Shown: positions 7,363-15,135, counted from the stretch's first letter. The stretch is 31,328 nucleotides of DNA from JAKFYM01 sp964612065 (GCA_964612065.1 CAZTCD010000047.1:1-31328); one strand, 5' to 3'. Numbers and translations are program-made. The notes: a model not told the origin generated them from the letters alone.

Positions 7363-9171
7363 ATGAGGTTGCTATCCTGTTTTCTTGTGTGCGCCATTTC
7401 GTTAAGCGGTTGCGCAAAATTCCTCGAAAAATTCAGTCGCCAGGAAGAGGGCTATACCCAGGTGACTTTCGGAAAGCCATCCGGAGGCACGAACCCTCTT
7501 GTGGCGCTGAGCGGGCAGCTCATGATCTATGTCGTGTCCGTTGACGGGGGCACCACCAAAACTTTTCGCTTCGATAGTGAGAGCAGCGCAAATTCCGGCG
7601 CCTCCGTGGCGATCAAGAACGGAAGCTATCGCTTCTATGCCCTGGGCTTCAGTGACTCCGCGATGCAAACCGACGTGCGCTGCGGACGCGCCAATCTCGG
7701 GCAATCCATACAGCTCGCCGGAGGAAACGCCACGATCGCGATTGATGTGAGCCGCGCTGATTGCGCGCTAAACGAATTCTCCACGAATGCGGATCAAGTA
7801 AATGCCAGCACTGGTTTTGAGCCCACGGATTTTTTATCGTGCGTTTCGGGCCTCGATCTTTCCGGCTTCAGTGACGGAAGTTCGTGCGGCGGCGGCGGCA
7901 ACGAAGGCGATATCAATCACGTGAGCTCGCTGAAGGTGGAGCTGGTGGGATACGAAACCTCGAATGGCCTGCCCTCCGAAGGGGAGGCGAACCGGCCCGG
8001 GATAAGTTCCGCCTGCCTCCGGGGCGATGGAAAGCCGGCCTCCAATTCCGCCTTCACTCTCGCCGATACCAATGCGCCGGCCGTATTTACCAGTTCGAAT
8101 GGGATCTTCTTTGGCTCCACTACTGGAATTCGCCGATCCACCGATAACGGAAGCAGCTTCACGCAGGTGCTTGCCGGGGTGAACGTGCAGAAGATCCATG
8201 GAGAAGGCAGCTATATGGTGGCCGGCACAAGTGGATCGGGAATCTATTATTCCAACGATGGGGGAGCCAGCTGGACGCAGAGCTCGCTAAGCGCAGGGAA
8301 CTTTTTCGGGGTATTTGTGGCTTCGGGCACCTTGGCGTTCGCGGGGATGAGCACCGGGCAGTTCTATATTTCCACCAATGGGGGAGCGAACTGGACCACG
8401 CCTAGCCAGCCTTTCTCTTCCGGGGCGATTGAATCCATTTTTTATGACAGCAGCACCTCGTCTATATACATAAGCGGATACGATGGATCCAATGCCATGG
8501 TTTCGAGAAGCACCGACAATGGCAGCAGCTTCACGAATTTGTGGTCAAATGTGGCGGGCACGGATGCCACCGTGGTGAAGAGGATCGGGGGCTATCTTTA
8601 CTGGGGAGCGCAGAACGGCCTTTACCGCTCTCCGAATGCCGATGGCAGCACGCCCACGCAGTATTGCAGCACCGGCTGCACCAATGCAGGCTTTCTTCCC
8701 GGGAATGCCGTGCAGGATGTGATCGTGAGCGATTCCAATCTCTATGTGGCTACCAGTGCCGGAATTGGGGTGAGTGTGGCGAATGATCCGGATTCTGTTT
8801 CCGCCTGGGAAAATTACGGCAGCACCGAGCTGGGTGGAAGTTTTGTCAATGTCTTCGGGCTCTCGTTTTACGATGGAAAGCTTTGGCAGGGGACGAGCGG
8901 CACTGCCAATTCCGCACGCGTGAGCAATAGCCGGGGAAGTGGAACTGCATTCCCCATCTCTGACCGGCCGATCGTGCCTGCGGGGGGATCGATTTCCCTT
9001 CCGCTCGCTACGCGGGTGGTGGTCTACAATGATGCTTCATGCCAGAGCCCGCGCCGCTCCTATTTCTTTCCCAAGGGAGTGGCGGGAGCAATAACGGCCT
9101 CCGCTTCCAGTACAGCGCGTTTTGCTTCTGGCGCAGAGGCCCAAACCAAGCTCTTTCTCCGCGATTTCTAA
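7363..9171 (+). CDS. Outer-membrane-type lipoprotein with Asp-box (BNR) beta-propeller
   Basis: This 602-aa lipoprotein has the lipobox LSGC, so Cys17 would be lipidated after signal peptidase II cleavage. Residues about 32-135 look like a beta-sandwich lead domain. A low-complexity linker with GFSDGSSCGGGGNEGD follows (about 168-183). The middle carries four Asp-boxes of the form S-x-D/N-x-G-x-x-F/W: STDNGSSF at 259, SNDGGASW at 297, STNGGANW at 337 and STDNGSSF at 383. These mark sortilin/sialidase-like beta-propeller blades. No catalytic residues of a sialidase can be pointed to, so a binding or structural role at the cell surface is more likely. AGGAGGATC-type spacing supports the ATG. 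It is divergent from tetR and appears monocistronic. Confidence 0.85.
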   Translation: MRLLSCFLVCAISLSGCAKFLEKFSRQEEGYTQVTFGKPSGGTNPLVALSGQLMIYVVSVDGGTTKTFRFDSESSANSGASVAIKNGSYRFYALGFSDSAMQTDVRCGRANLGQSIQLAGGNATIAIDVSRADCALNEFSTNADQVNASTGFEPTDFLSCVSGLDLSGFSDGSSCGGGGNEGDINHVSSLKVELVGYETSNGLPSEGEANRPGISSACLRGDGKPASNSAFTLADTNAPAVFTSSNGIFFGSTTGIRRSTDNGSSFTQVLAGVNVQKIHGEGSYMVAGTSGSGIYYSNDGGASWTQSSLSAGNFFGVFVASGTLAFAGMSTGQFYISTNGGANWTTPSQPFSSGAIESIFYDSSTSSIYISGYDGSNAMVSRSTDNGSSFTNLWSNVAGTDATVVKRIGGYLYWGAQNGLYRSPNADGSTPTQYCSTGCTNAGFLPGNAVQDVIVSDSNLYVATSAGIGVSVANDPDSVSAWENYGSTELGGSFVNVFGLSFYDGKLWQGTSGTANSARVSNSRGSGTAFPISDRPIVPAGGSISLPLATRVVVYNDASCQSPRRSYFFPKGVAGAITASASSTARFASGAEAQTKLFLRDF

Positions 9172-9186
9172 CGCGGCCCCCATTGT

Positions 9187-9201
9187 TGAGAATCATTCTC
9201 A
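9187..9201. promoter_or_regulatory. Fur box
   Basis: TGAGAATCATTCTCA is a perfect 7-1-7 inverted repeat and matches the Fur consensus (TGATAATNATTATCA-like; GAGAATCATTCTC is common in GC-rich genomes). It lies about 110 bases before the DUF6607 gene. A weak TTGTTG (9183-9188) and AACTAT (9205-9210), 16 nt apart, flank it, so bound Fur-Fe(II) would block RNA polymerase. Confidence 0.8.
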
Positions 9202-9235
9202 TCTAACTATTGACCGTGACGAATCCCCGTGAAAG

Positions 9236-9293
9236 GATCGCTTGCGATCTTATCCCGTGATCTGACGCGTCCCGGTCACCCAAGATGACCGGG
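9236..9293 (+). other. Two 5'-leader hairpins before the DUF6607 gene
   Basis: GATCGC (9236-9241) and GCGATC (9244-9249) are perfect complements around TT. CCCGGTCA (9271-9278) and TGACCGGG (9286-9293) form an 8-bp perfect stem with a 7-nt loop that ends 7 nt before the GGAGG ribosome-binding site. There is no T-run after either. They could stabilise the mRNA or affect translation; this is inference from pairing alone. Confidence 0.45.
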
Positions 9294-9309
9294 CATCAAT
9301 GGAGGTATC

Positions 9310-10260
9310 ATGCACGCTATTCTTCTTTCCCTCGCTCTCAGCCTGAGCGCATCCGCAGATGCACAGTTCGAGAGAGGCAAGAGCGCTATCCAGAAAATGG
9401 GTGGCTGCTTCCTTGTGGATTTTTCCTATACCGAAACCGAAGGCCTCAAGCCCGGCTACGAGCGCGATAAGCGCGTTTACGATGTGAACACCAATAAGAG
9501 CGTGAAAGAGTGGATCTATGTGGACGAAGTAACGCCCACCCGCTTCCGCGTGCAGCATGTGATGTTCCTTGTGGACACCGACGGCACTCCCATCTACGGC
9601 ACCGAGCTCAAGCACACGGGCGAAGATTGGGAATACAATGCTCCCTTCCTCTACGATTTCGTTTCTCCCAAGCGCTGGGAAGTGAAGCCTCTCGGCGAGA
9701 ACAGTGGCACCTGGACCCGCCGGATCACCAATCTCGACGACGGCCTCCGCTACCAGTGCGCCGCTCCCTGGGAAATGGAAAAGGCTGTGCCGGAATGGAC
9801 TTGCTCGAGCTACGCGCCGATCCCCGGCCGCGAAACCCGCGATATGGGCCGCCGAGACTATCAGGGTCTCGACCGCACCACCCGCCTCATGATCTACGGC
9901 CCCTCTTTCCTGGAGCGCCAGATGAACACCAAGATCATCCACGACGAGAATGGCAAAACCCCTCTCGCCAAAGAGCTCGGCAAAAACTGGTACGTGCGCC
10001 TTCCGGATTCCGAGTGCGAGCATGGCATCGAGTTCATGGCTCCCCGCAAGCCCTTCTGGAACCTGATGCGCGACACCTGGGACGAAGTGTTCGCCGAAGC
10101 CGCCACCTTCGTGGAGAAGGGCGTGCCTGGCAAGAGCCGTTTCGGCGGCTTCATGGACCTTGAAGAGAAGTACACCTCCCGCAATCTTGGAGATTCCTCG
10201 GTGCGTGAGGCGGCCAAGCGCGAGATGAAGGAGCTGATCGAGGAATTCCGTGCTCGCTAG
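9310..10260 (+). CDS. DUF6607-family exported protein, iron-regulated
   Basis: This 316-aa protein has a short signal peptide (MHAILLSLALSLSASADA-Q). It follows the DUF6607 family along its length: IQKMGGCFLVDFSYTET near the mature N-terminus, EWIYVDEVTPTRFRVQH, KHTGEDWEYNA, GTWTRRITNLDDGLRYQC, then APIPGRETRDMGRRDY and a C-terminal helix-rich part containing FWNLMRDTWDEVFAEAATF. The family is functionally uncharacterised. As I recall, its members often sit near TonB-dependent receptor and iron genes, which agrees with the Fur box here. GGAGG at 9301 supports the ATG. Its stop overlaps the next gene by 11 nt. Location is probably periplasmic or outer membrane. The family match is from memory of conserved motifs. 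Confidence 0.82.
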   Translation: MHAILLSLALSLSASADAQFERGKSAIQKMGGCFLVDFSYTETEGLKPGYERDKRVYDVNTNKSVKEWIYVDEVTPTRFRVQHVMFLVDTDGTPIYGTELKHTGEDWEYNAPFLYDFVSPKRWEVKPLGENSGTWTRRITNLDDGLRYQCAAPWEMEKAVPEWTCSSYAPIPGRETRDMGRRDYQGLDRTTRLMIYGPSFLERQMNTKIIHDENGKTPLAKELGKNWYVRLPDSECEHGIEFMAPRKPFWNLMRDTWDEVFAEAATFVEKGVPGKSRFGGFMDLEEKYTSRNLGDSSVREAAKREMKELIEEFRAR

Positions 10261-10690
10261 AGTCCAGTTCGTTTCAATCCTGATCGGGGCGGCTTTCCTG
10301 GCCGCCCCTTCTTTTGCTCACGATGGCGGTCACGGAAAAGCCATAGCCGGCAATGGACCCCGGGGCGGGCTTCTTGCGCCCGTGATAGCGGCGGGGGAGG
10401 CGGAGCTTGGAGAAAAAGCGAAAACCCTTGCTCTGCTGGAATGGAAGAAGAGCGGCTCACGCATCGAGATTTCCTTCCTGGATCAAAAGCGCAAACCGAT
10501 ACCGTTGGATGCGGCCGCCGAATTGAAGTGGATTCTTCTGAAGAAAGCCGGCGCAAAGGCCGAAGTGTTTTCCCGGAAAGGCTTCACGCAAAGCTTCGAG
10601 TCCCTGGAGCAGGTGAAGGCCGTGGAGGTGATTCTCCCTCGGGGGATGTTGGGTGCAGAAAAAACGGTGGCTTCGTTCCTTCTTCCCTGA
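10250..10690 (+). CDS. Small exported protein with His-rich mature N-terminus, possible metal binder
   Basis: This 146-aa protein starts at a GTG inside the end of the DUF6607 gene (11-nt overlap), so it is probably translationally coupled to it. A signal peptide (LARVQFVSILIGAAFLAAPSFA) is followed directly by HDGGHGKAIAGNGPRGG. The His plus GP-x-GG arrangement resembles the start of periplasmic metal-handling proteins near CzcB-type adaptors. The rest (SGSRIEISFLDQKRKPIP) looks like one small beta-sandwich domain. Sharing the Fur-controlled transcript, it may take part in periplasmic iron or other metal handling. I recognise no named family, and the metal role is inference. Confidence 0.75.
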   Translation: MLARVQFVSILIGAAFLAAPSFAHDGGHGKAIAGNGPRGGLLAPVIAAGEAELGEKAKTLALLEWKKSGSRIEISFLDQKRKPIPLDAAAELKWILLKKAGAKAEVFSRKGFTQSFESLEQVKAVEVILPRGMLGAEKTVASFLLP

Positions 10691-10751
10691 GTTTCCTGGT
10701 TTTAAATAAAAATAATTTATAAATCTTTCACCCCGTTTAATGCTTCGCAGG

Positions 10752-10780
10752 TTGTGGGGCTTTGCGATATGGGGTAGAGT
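10752..10780 (+). promoter_or_regulatory. Possible promoter of the ablB operon
   Basis: TTGTGG (10752-10757) and TAGAGT (10775-10780) are separated by 17 nt. Each is an incomplete match to sigma-70 hexamers. An A/T-rich tract at 10700-10733 lies just upstream and could act as an UP element. The surrounding bases resemble the region upstream of the lipoprotein gene (7322-7343). Confidence 0.35.
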
Positions 10781-10840
10781 TCCATGATGCACGCGCTTCA
10801 ATGCTGTGCAGTTCTATCAGGAATTCTTGGGGCCCATTAG

Positions 10841-11863
10841 ATGAACCAACCGAAAACCTTAAGCACGGCGGCGGGCGCCTCCCCTTTGGTGGAGGACGTG
10901 AAGCCTACCCCCACAAAGCAGCGCTCTCAGACCGGAGTAGTGGAGCTCAAGCTTTCGGAAGATCAGGTTCTCAAGGCCGTGGGTGTGGTTTACGGGCTGG
11001 AGCACACCATCCGCGGCGAGGGTTACGAAGCCGTTCTTTTCCTCGATCAATATAACCAACGCATCAAGATCCTCCGCTACGAATCCACCAACTTTCACGC
11101 CATGATCATGAACGTGCGCTGGATCGCCGAGGTGAACGGTTTCGACAAGATTTTTTGCATGGCGCCTCGTGCCGACTGGCAGAAGTTTCTTCGCTACGGG
11201 TACGTATTGGAAGCGGTACTGAAATATTACCGGAATGGCGAAGACGCCTTCGTGATGAGCAAGTTCCGCTCCCAGGAACGCCTTACCTCTGGCAGCTTGA
11301 TGGAGGAAACCCTCCTGATTGAAAAGATCATGGATGGGGAGCCGGAGGTGGAATCCCAGCCTTTGCCTGAGGGGGCCGTGGTGCGCCTCGCACGCAAAGA
11401 AGACGTGCCCCAGCTCATCTCTCTCTACCAGGATATCTTTGAAACCTATCCTTCCCCCCTGATCCACGAGCACTATTTCGAATCCATATTCCAAACGGAA
11501 TCGGTCTTCGCTCTTTGCGAGCAAAAGGGCACGATTCTCTCCGCAGCCAGCGCCGAGCTGCATAAGGATTTCAAGGCAGCCGAGCTCACCGATTGCGCCA
11601 CGAGAAAGCAGTTCCGGGGGAAGAGCCTGATGTCGCACATCCTCCGCTACCTCGAAAAGGAACTGGTGCGCCGAAATTATATCTGTTCCTTCACCATGGC
11701 CCGAGCCAGAAGCTTCGGTATGAATAACGTATTCTTCCGGCTAGGATATGAGTTCCACGGGAGGCTTGTGAATAACTGCGATATTTACGGCGCTTATGAG
11801 GATATGAATATCTGGGTGCGCGATCTGCGAACCCTGCCACAGGCGGAGCCCAGGAATGGCTAG
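10841..11863 (+). CDS. ablB: AblB-type beta-lysine N6-acetyltransferase (GNAT family)
   Basis: AblB acetylates the side-chain amine of beta-lysine to give N-epsilon-acetyl-beta-lysine, a compatible solute. This 340-aa protein shows the AblB pattern: an N-terminal domain with YNQRIKILRY and FDKIFCMAPR, the NGEDAFVMSKF segment (132-142), then a GNAT domain (about 178-325) with the acetyl-CoA loop RKQFRGKSLM (255-264). The diagnostic C-terminal run is SFGMNNVFFRLGYEF (291-305) and LVNNCDIYGAYEDMNIWVRD (309-328). It is longer than typical AblB by about 40-50 N-terminal residues. The usual partner ablA (lysine 2,3-aminomutase) is not in this window. It overlaps the next gene by 8 nt, heading a four-gene operon. 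The Shine-Dalgarno is weak. The substrate here could be another lysine-like amine. Confidence 0.85.
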   Translation: MNQPKTLSTAAGASPLVEDVKPTPTKQRSQTGVVELKLSEDQVLKAVGVVYGLEHTIRGEGYEAVLFLDQYNQRIKILRYESTNFHAMIMNVRWIAEVNGFDKIFCMAPRADWQKFLRYGYVLEAVLKYYRNGEDAFVMSKFRSQERLTSGSLMEETLLIEKIMDGEPEVESQPLPEGAVVRLARKEDVPQLISLYQDIFETYPSPLIHEHYFESIFQTESVFALCEQKGTILSAASAELHKDFKAAELTDCATRKQFRGKSLMSHILRYLEKELVRRNYICSFTMARARSFGMNNVFFRLGYEFHGRLVNNCDIYGAYEDMNIWVRDLRTLPQAEPRNG

Positions 11864-13286
11864 GAGCGGACGGAGATCGCTGGTTTCGCTCCTTCTGGCC
11901 TCCTTCCTGATCTTTTTCTCCTCGCCATCCACGGTCCGCGCCCAGGAGGCTCCCCCTCTTCGAATCGGCGTAACCGGGGTTTACCCGCCTTTTAACTATT
12001 ACAACTCCTCAGGCGAGCTGATTGGCTTCGATATCGATGTGTCCAATAAAGTTTGTGAGGAGCTGAAGCGTCCTTGCGAGTTCGTGATCCTGCAATGGGA
12101 CGGCATTCTCGCCGCTCTGCTCGCGGGAAAAATCGATCTCATCATCGGAAGCATGGCGATCACTCCGGAAAGAGAAAAACAGGCGCTCTTTTCCGTTTCT
12201 TATTACGAATCCGGCGCGCAGATTTTTTCCCTGGACAAGGCGTTTGATCCGGCCAAACCGGGAGTGAAGATCGGGGTGGTGCTCGGCACCACCTATGAAA
12301 CCGTGCTGAGGGAACGCTTCCCCAAGGCTGAGGTACGCACTTTCAAAACAGATCCGGAAGCACTCGAAGATGTGAAGGCGGGCCGCCTGGATGCGCTCGT
12401 TACGGACCGGCTCGTGGGCGCCTATATGATCAAAAGCTCAGGCACCTCCCTGGTTCCCGTGGGTGATCCTTTGTTCGAAGAGAGAATGGGTATTCCCGCC
12501 AGAAAGGAAGACGCCGTTCTCATCGCCCAGGTGGACGATGCCGTGATCAAGCTTCGCGCTTCTCCCGAATACGAGCAGCTCGCGAAAAATCATTTCGGGA
12601 TCGAGATCAAAGAGGGGGGAAGCACTACCTTGAAGTGGAGCACCGCCCTGATGATTCTGCTCAAAGGCCTTTGGGCTACCGTCAAGGTGTCGGCGCTTGG
12701 GCTGGCTCTCGGCCTTCTATTGGCTGCCTTGTTGGCGGTTGTTTTGGAGAAAGCTCCTCCTCCCCTCGGCTGGCTGGCGAGAGTGTTCGCGGATTTCGTG
12801 CGCGCCACGCCTTTTATGGTGCAGCTCTTCACGGTTTATTTCGGTCTTCCCGCTCTCGGCCTCGTGATTCCGGCCTTCACCGCGGCCGTGCTCACGATCG
12901 CAGTGCATAGCTCGGCCTATCTGGCGGAAGTTTTCGTGGCCGGCTACCGCGGAATTCCCAAAGGCCAGCGCCTGGCTTCCTATCTGCTCGGCCTCAATCG
13001 CTGGCAAACGATGAGGCACGTGGTGTTTCCGCAGATGGTTCCCCTCATCGCGGCCCCCAGCCTCAATACCATCGTTTCCATGGTGAAGGATTCGGCGATC
13101 GTTTCCGTGATCAGCGTATATGAGCTTACCATGCAAACGCAGCAACTCATCGGCGCCACCTATCGCCCCTTCGAGCTCTATCTGGCGGCGGCATTTCTCT
13201 ATGCCATGATCACCTATCCGCTTCTGATCTGGGGCCGGGCCTGGGCCGCGAAAGCAAGGCGATTCGAGGGGGCCTATGGCGGCTAA
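11856..13286 (+). CDS. Amino-acid ABC importer: substrate-binding protein fused to permease
   Basis: This 476-aa protein has a signal sequence (about 1-30) and a type II periplasmic binding domain (about 33-250). The binding domain shows LRIGVTGVYPPFNYYNSSGE, GFDIDVSNKVCEEL and LLAGKIDLIIGSMAITPERE, all typical of polar amino-acid binding proteins. A short linker leads to a HisM/GlnP-type permease domain (about 255-470) with several membrane segments and the EAA-like loop GYRGIPKGQRLASYLLGL. Such fusions are known in GlnPQ-type importers; fused half-transporters usually dimerise, giving two binding domains per complex. It overlaps ablB by 8 nt and the ATPase gene by 11 nt. The ligand is likely a polar or basic amino acid; lysine or beta-lysine would fit the operon, but this is inference. 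Confidence 0.92.
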   Translation: MARSGRRSLVSLLLASFLIFFSSPSTVRAQEAPPLRIGVTGVYPPFNYYNSSGELIGFDIDVSNKVCEELKRPCEFVILQWDGILAALLAGKIDLIIGSMAITPEREKQALFSVSYYESGAQIFSLDKAFDPAKPGVKIGVVLGTTYETVLRERFPKAEVRTFKTDPEALEDVKAGRLDALVTDRLVGAYMIKSSGTSLVPVGDPLFEERMGIPARKEDAVLIAQVDDAVIKLRASPEYEQLAKNHFGIEIKEGGSTTLKWSTALMILLKGLWATVKVSALGLALGLLLAALLAVVLEKAPPPLGWLARVFADFVRATPFMVQLFTVYFGLPALGLVIPAFTAAVLTIAVHSSAYLAEVFVAGYRGIPKGQRLASYLLGLNRWQTMRHVVFPQMVPLIAAPSLNTIVSMVKDSAIVSVISVYELTMQTQQLIGATYRPFELYLAAAFLYAMITYPLLIWGRAWAAKARRFEGAYGG

Positions 13287-13953
13287 AGAACTACCCTGCA
13301 AAATCTCTGATCTTTCGGTGAGCCTGCGTGGCAAAGGCATTCTTCATGGCATCTCCTTTGAGCTCGGGCGGGGAGAGCCTTTTGCCATCGTGGGAAAGAG
13401 CGGCTCGGGCAAAACCACTCTTCTCTATGCGCTCACCGGTTTGCTCGAACCGGCCTCCGGCAGCGTAACTTACGGCGGCAAGCCGGTGCTCTCACTCGAT
13501 CCTTCCGAAAGGGCGGGTGTGTATGGGCTGGTGTTTCAGGACTATCAGCTCTTTCCGCACCTTACCGCGATGGACAATCTCATGCTCGCACCCCGTCTGC
13601 GCAAGCTCGCCATCGGGGAGGAAAAAGCCGCCTCGTTGCTCGAAGAGCTCGGCCTCGGCGGCCTGGGTGGGCGTTATCCTTCCGAGCTGAGCGGTGGGCA
13701 GAAACAAAGGGTGGCGATCGCGAGGAGCCTGCTGCTCGAGCCCTCTTATCTTTTCCTTGATGAACCGAGTGCCGCGCTTGATGAGCGGAGCTCCGAGGAT
13801 CTGGCAAAACTCTTGAAGAGACTCAACGAGAGAAGCCAGGTGGTGGCGGTAAGCCACGATCGGGCGTTCCTGGAACATCTCGCCGGCCGGGGAATCAGGA
13901 TGGAGGAAGGAAAGATTGCGAAGCACGGAAGTTTGCGCGATCTTTTTAGTTAA
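13276..13953 (+). CDS. ABC transporter ATPase (amino-acid importer type)
   Basis: This 225-aa cytoplasmic ATPase energises the fused binding protein/permease encoded just before it. Walker A is GKSGSGKTT (40-48), the Q-loop lies in VFQDYQLFP, the signature is LSGGQKQR (138-145), Walker B is YLFLDEP (158-164) and the switch histidine is H194 in SHDR. Its length is close to GlnQ/HisP, with a shortened C-terminus. Its start lies 11 nt inside the permease gene and its stop TAATG overlaps the next start by 1 nt, so all four genes are likely made together. Confidence 0.95.
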   Translation: MAAKELPCKISDLSVSLRGKGILHGISFELGRGEPFAIVGKSGSGKTTLLYALTGLLEPASGSVTYGGKPVLSLDPSERAGVYGLVFQDYQLFPHLTAMDNLMLAPRLRKLAIGEEKAASLLEELGLGGLGGRYPSELSGGQKQRVAIARSLLLEPSYLFLDEPSAALDERSSEDLAKLLKRLNERSQVVAVSHDRAFLEHLAGRGIRMEEGKIAKHGSLRDLFS

Positions 13954-15005
13954 TGGGTAACTCCGTCCCTGTATTTTTTCATGCCAGCCAGGCCGAGCAC
14001 CGGCCTCTCTACGAATGGGCCTTTGGCGAGAAATTCTCCCACCCGGAAACTTCCCACCGCATCGAAACGATTCTCGAGGCCATCCACGGATCCGGTTCCT
14101 TGTTCAGCGTTCAACCGCCGGAAAAAATCGCCATGGAGCGCATCTATAAGGTGCATGGCCGAAAACTCACCCGTCTGTATGAGGTGGCGGAGCGCGAGAT
14201 CGCGGAAGGCCAGACTTTTTATCCCTCCGTGTTTCCGAGAGAGATTCTTCACCCGGGAAAAATGGGCCGCTTGGCGCATACAGGAGCTCACTGTTTTGAT
14301 TCGGGCACGCCGCTTACCAGGGCCACCAGGGCGGCAGCGGAGTGGAGCGCCGCTTGCGCTCACAGTGCTTCGCTTCTCGTGGAGAGGGGAGAGCATCCGT
14401 TCGCCTATGCCCTCTGCCGCCCTCCCGGGCATCACGCCAGCCGCAAACATTTCGGCGGCTATTGCTATTATAACAATGCGGCCGTGGTGGCGAGCCGCTG
14501 GCGGGAAAAAGGAAAGGTGGCGATCGTGGATATCGATTTCCACCATGGCAATGGCACGCAGAGCATTTTCTATCAGGACCCTGAAGTGCTTTTCATTTCC
14601 ATACATGGGGATCCCGATGCGTTCTATCCCTATTTTTCCGGCTTCTCGAAAGAAACGGGATATGGAAGGGGCAAGGGCTTCACGATCAACCTGCCGCTCC
14701 CCACGGGCACGGACGCGCAGGAGTATTTCAAAGTGCTCGATAGCAAGGTGATCCCTGCGATACAGGCTTTTGCTCCCTCCTACCTCGTGCTCTCCGCGGG
14801 TTTTGATACTTTCAAGGAAGATCCTATCGGGAAGTTCACTCTCGATACGCCGGATTTCGCCGATGTAGGAGGCCGCTTTGCTCGCCTCGGCCTCCCCACC
14901 GTGGTGCTGCAGGAAGGGGGATACTGCGTGGATAAGCTCGGCGTGAACGTGGTTTCCTTTCTCTCAGGCTACCAGGACGCCCTGAAGGCCCTGCCTTCCG
15001 CCTAG
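13953..15005 (+). CDS. Acetylpolyamine amidohydrolase / HDAC-family deacetylase
   Basis: This 350-aa zinc hydrolase belongs to the arginase/deacetylase fold and resembles bacterial acetylpolyamine amidohydrolase (APAH, about 341 aa). Visible active-site elements are RPPGHHA with H160/H161, DIDFHHGNGTQ with ligands D195 and H197, SAGFDTF with ligand D285, and EGGY with the catalytic Y324. HGDPDAFYPYFSGFSKETG and DTFKEDPIGKF are especially APAH-like and differ from protein deacetylases. APAH enzymes act on small N-acetylated amines such as acetylputrescine or acetylcadaverine. Coupled to ablB and an amino-acid importer, the natural substrate may be N-epsilon-acetyl-beta-lysine or a related acetyl-lysine compound (inference). 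It is the last gene of the operon; no clear terminator follows. Confidence 0.93.
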   Translation: MGNSVPVFFHASQAEHRPLYEWAFGEKFSHPETSHRIETILEAIHGSGSLFSVQPPEKIAMERIYKVHGRKLTRLYEVAEREIAEGQTFYPSVFPREILHPGKMGRLAHTGAHCFDSGTPLTRATRAAAEWSAACAHSASLLVERGEHPFAYALCRPPGHHASRKHFGGYCYYNNAAVVASRWREKGKVAIVDIDFHHGNGTQSIFYQDPEVLFISIHGDPDAFYPYFSGFSKETGYGRGKGFTINLPLPTGTDAQEYFKVLDSKVIPAIQAFAPSYLVLSAGFDTFKEDPIGKFTLDTPDFADVGGRFARLGLPTVVLQEGGYCVDKLGVNVVSFLSGYQDALKALPSA

Positions 15006-15079
15006 GGGAATCAGCCACTTAGGCCGCACTGCCTTTCCAGAATGCGAAAGCAAACCCCATAAAGTTCGAATGTTTAGCT

Positions 15080-15109
15080 TTGTGGAAACCGCTCGTGAAA
15101 GGGTAAATT
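15080..15109 (+). promoter_or_regulatory. Possible promoter of the small exported protein gene
   Basis: TTGTGG (15080-15085) and TAAATT (15104-15109) are 18 nt apart, about 27 nt before the coding start at 15136. The -35-like hexamer is identical to that proposed for the ablB operon. Both matches are partial. Confidence 0.3.
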
Positions 15110-15135
15110 TCCCTCCACAATTCCCGGAGGTTCCC

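Noticed and set aside
9203..9238. TTGACC at 9210-9215 as a -35 for the DUF6607 gene
   Set aside because: No acceptable -10 lies 16-18 nt downstream; the weak TTGTTG/AACTAT pair around the Fur box fits better.
9250..10023. 257-codon minus-strand frame over the DUF6607 gene
   Set aside because: The plus-strand product matches DUF6607 along its length and has a signal peptide; the antisense frame has neither and would read through the Fur-regulated leader.
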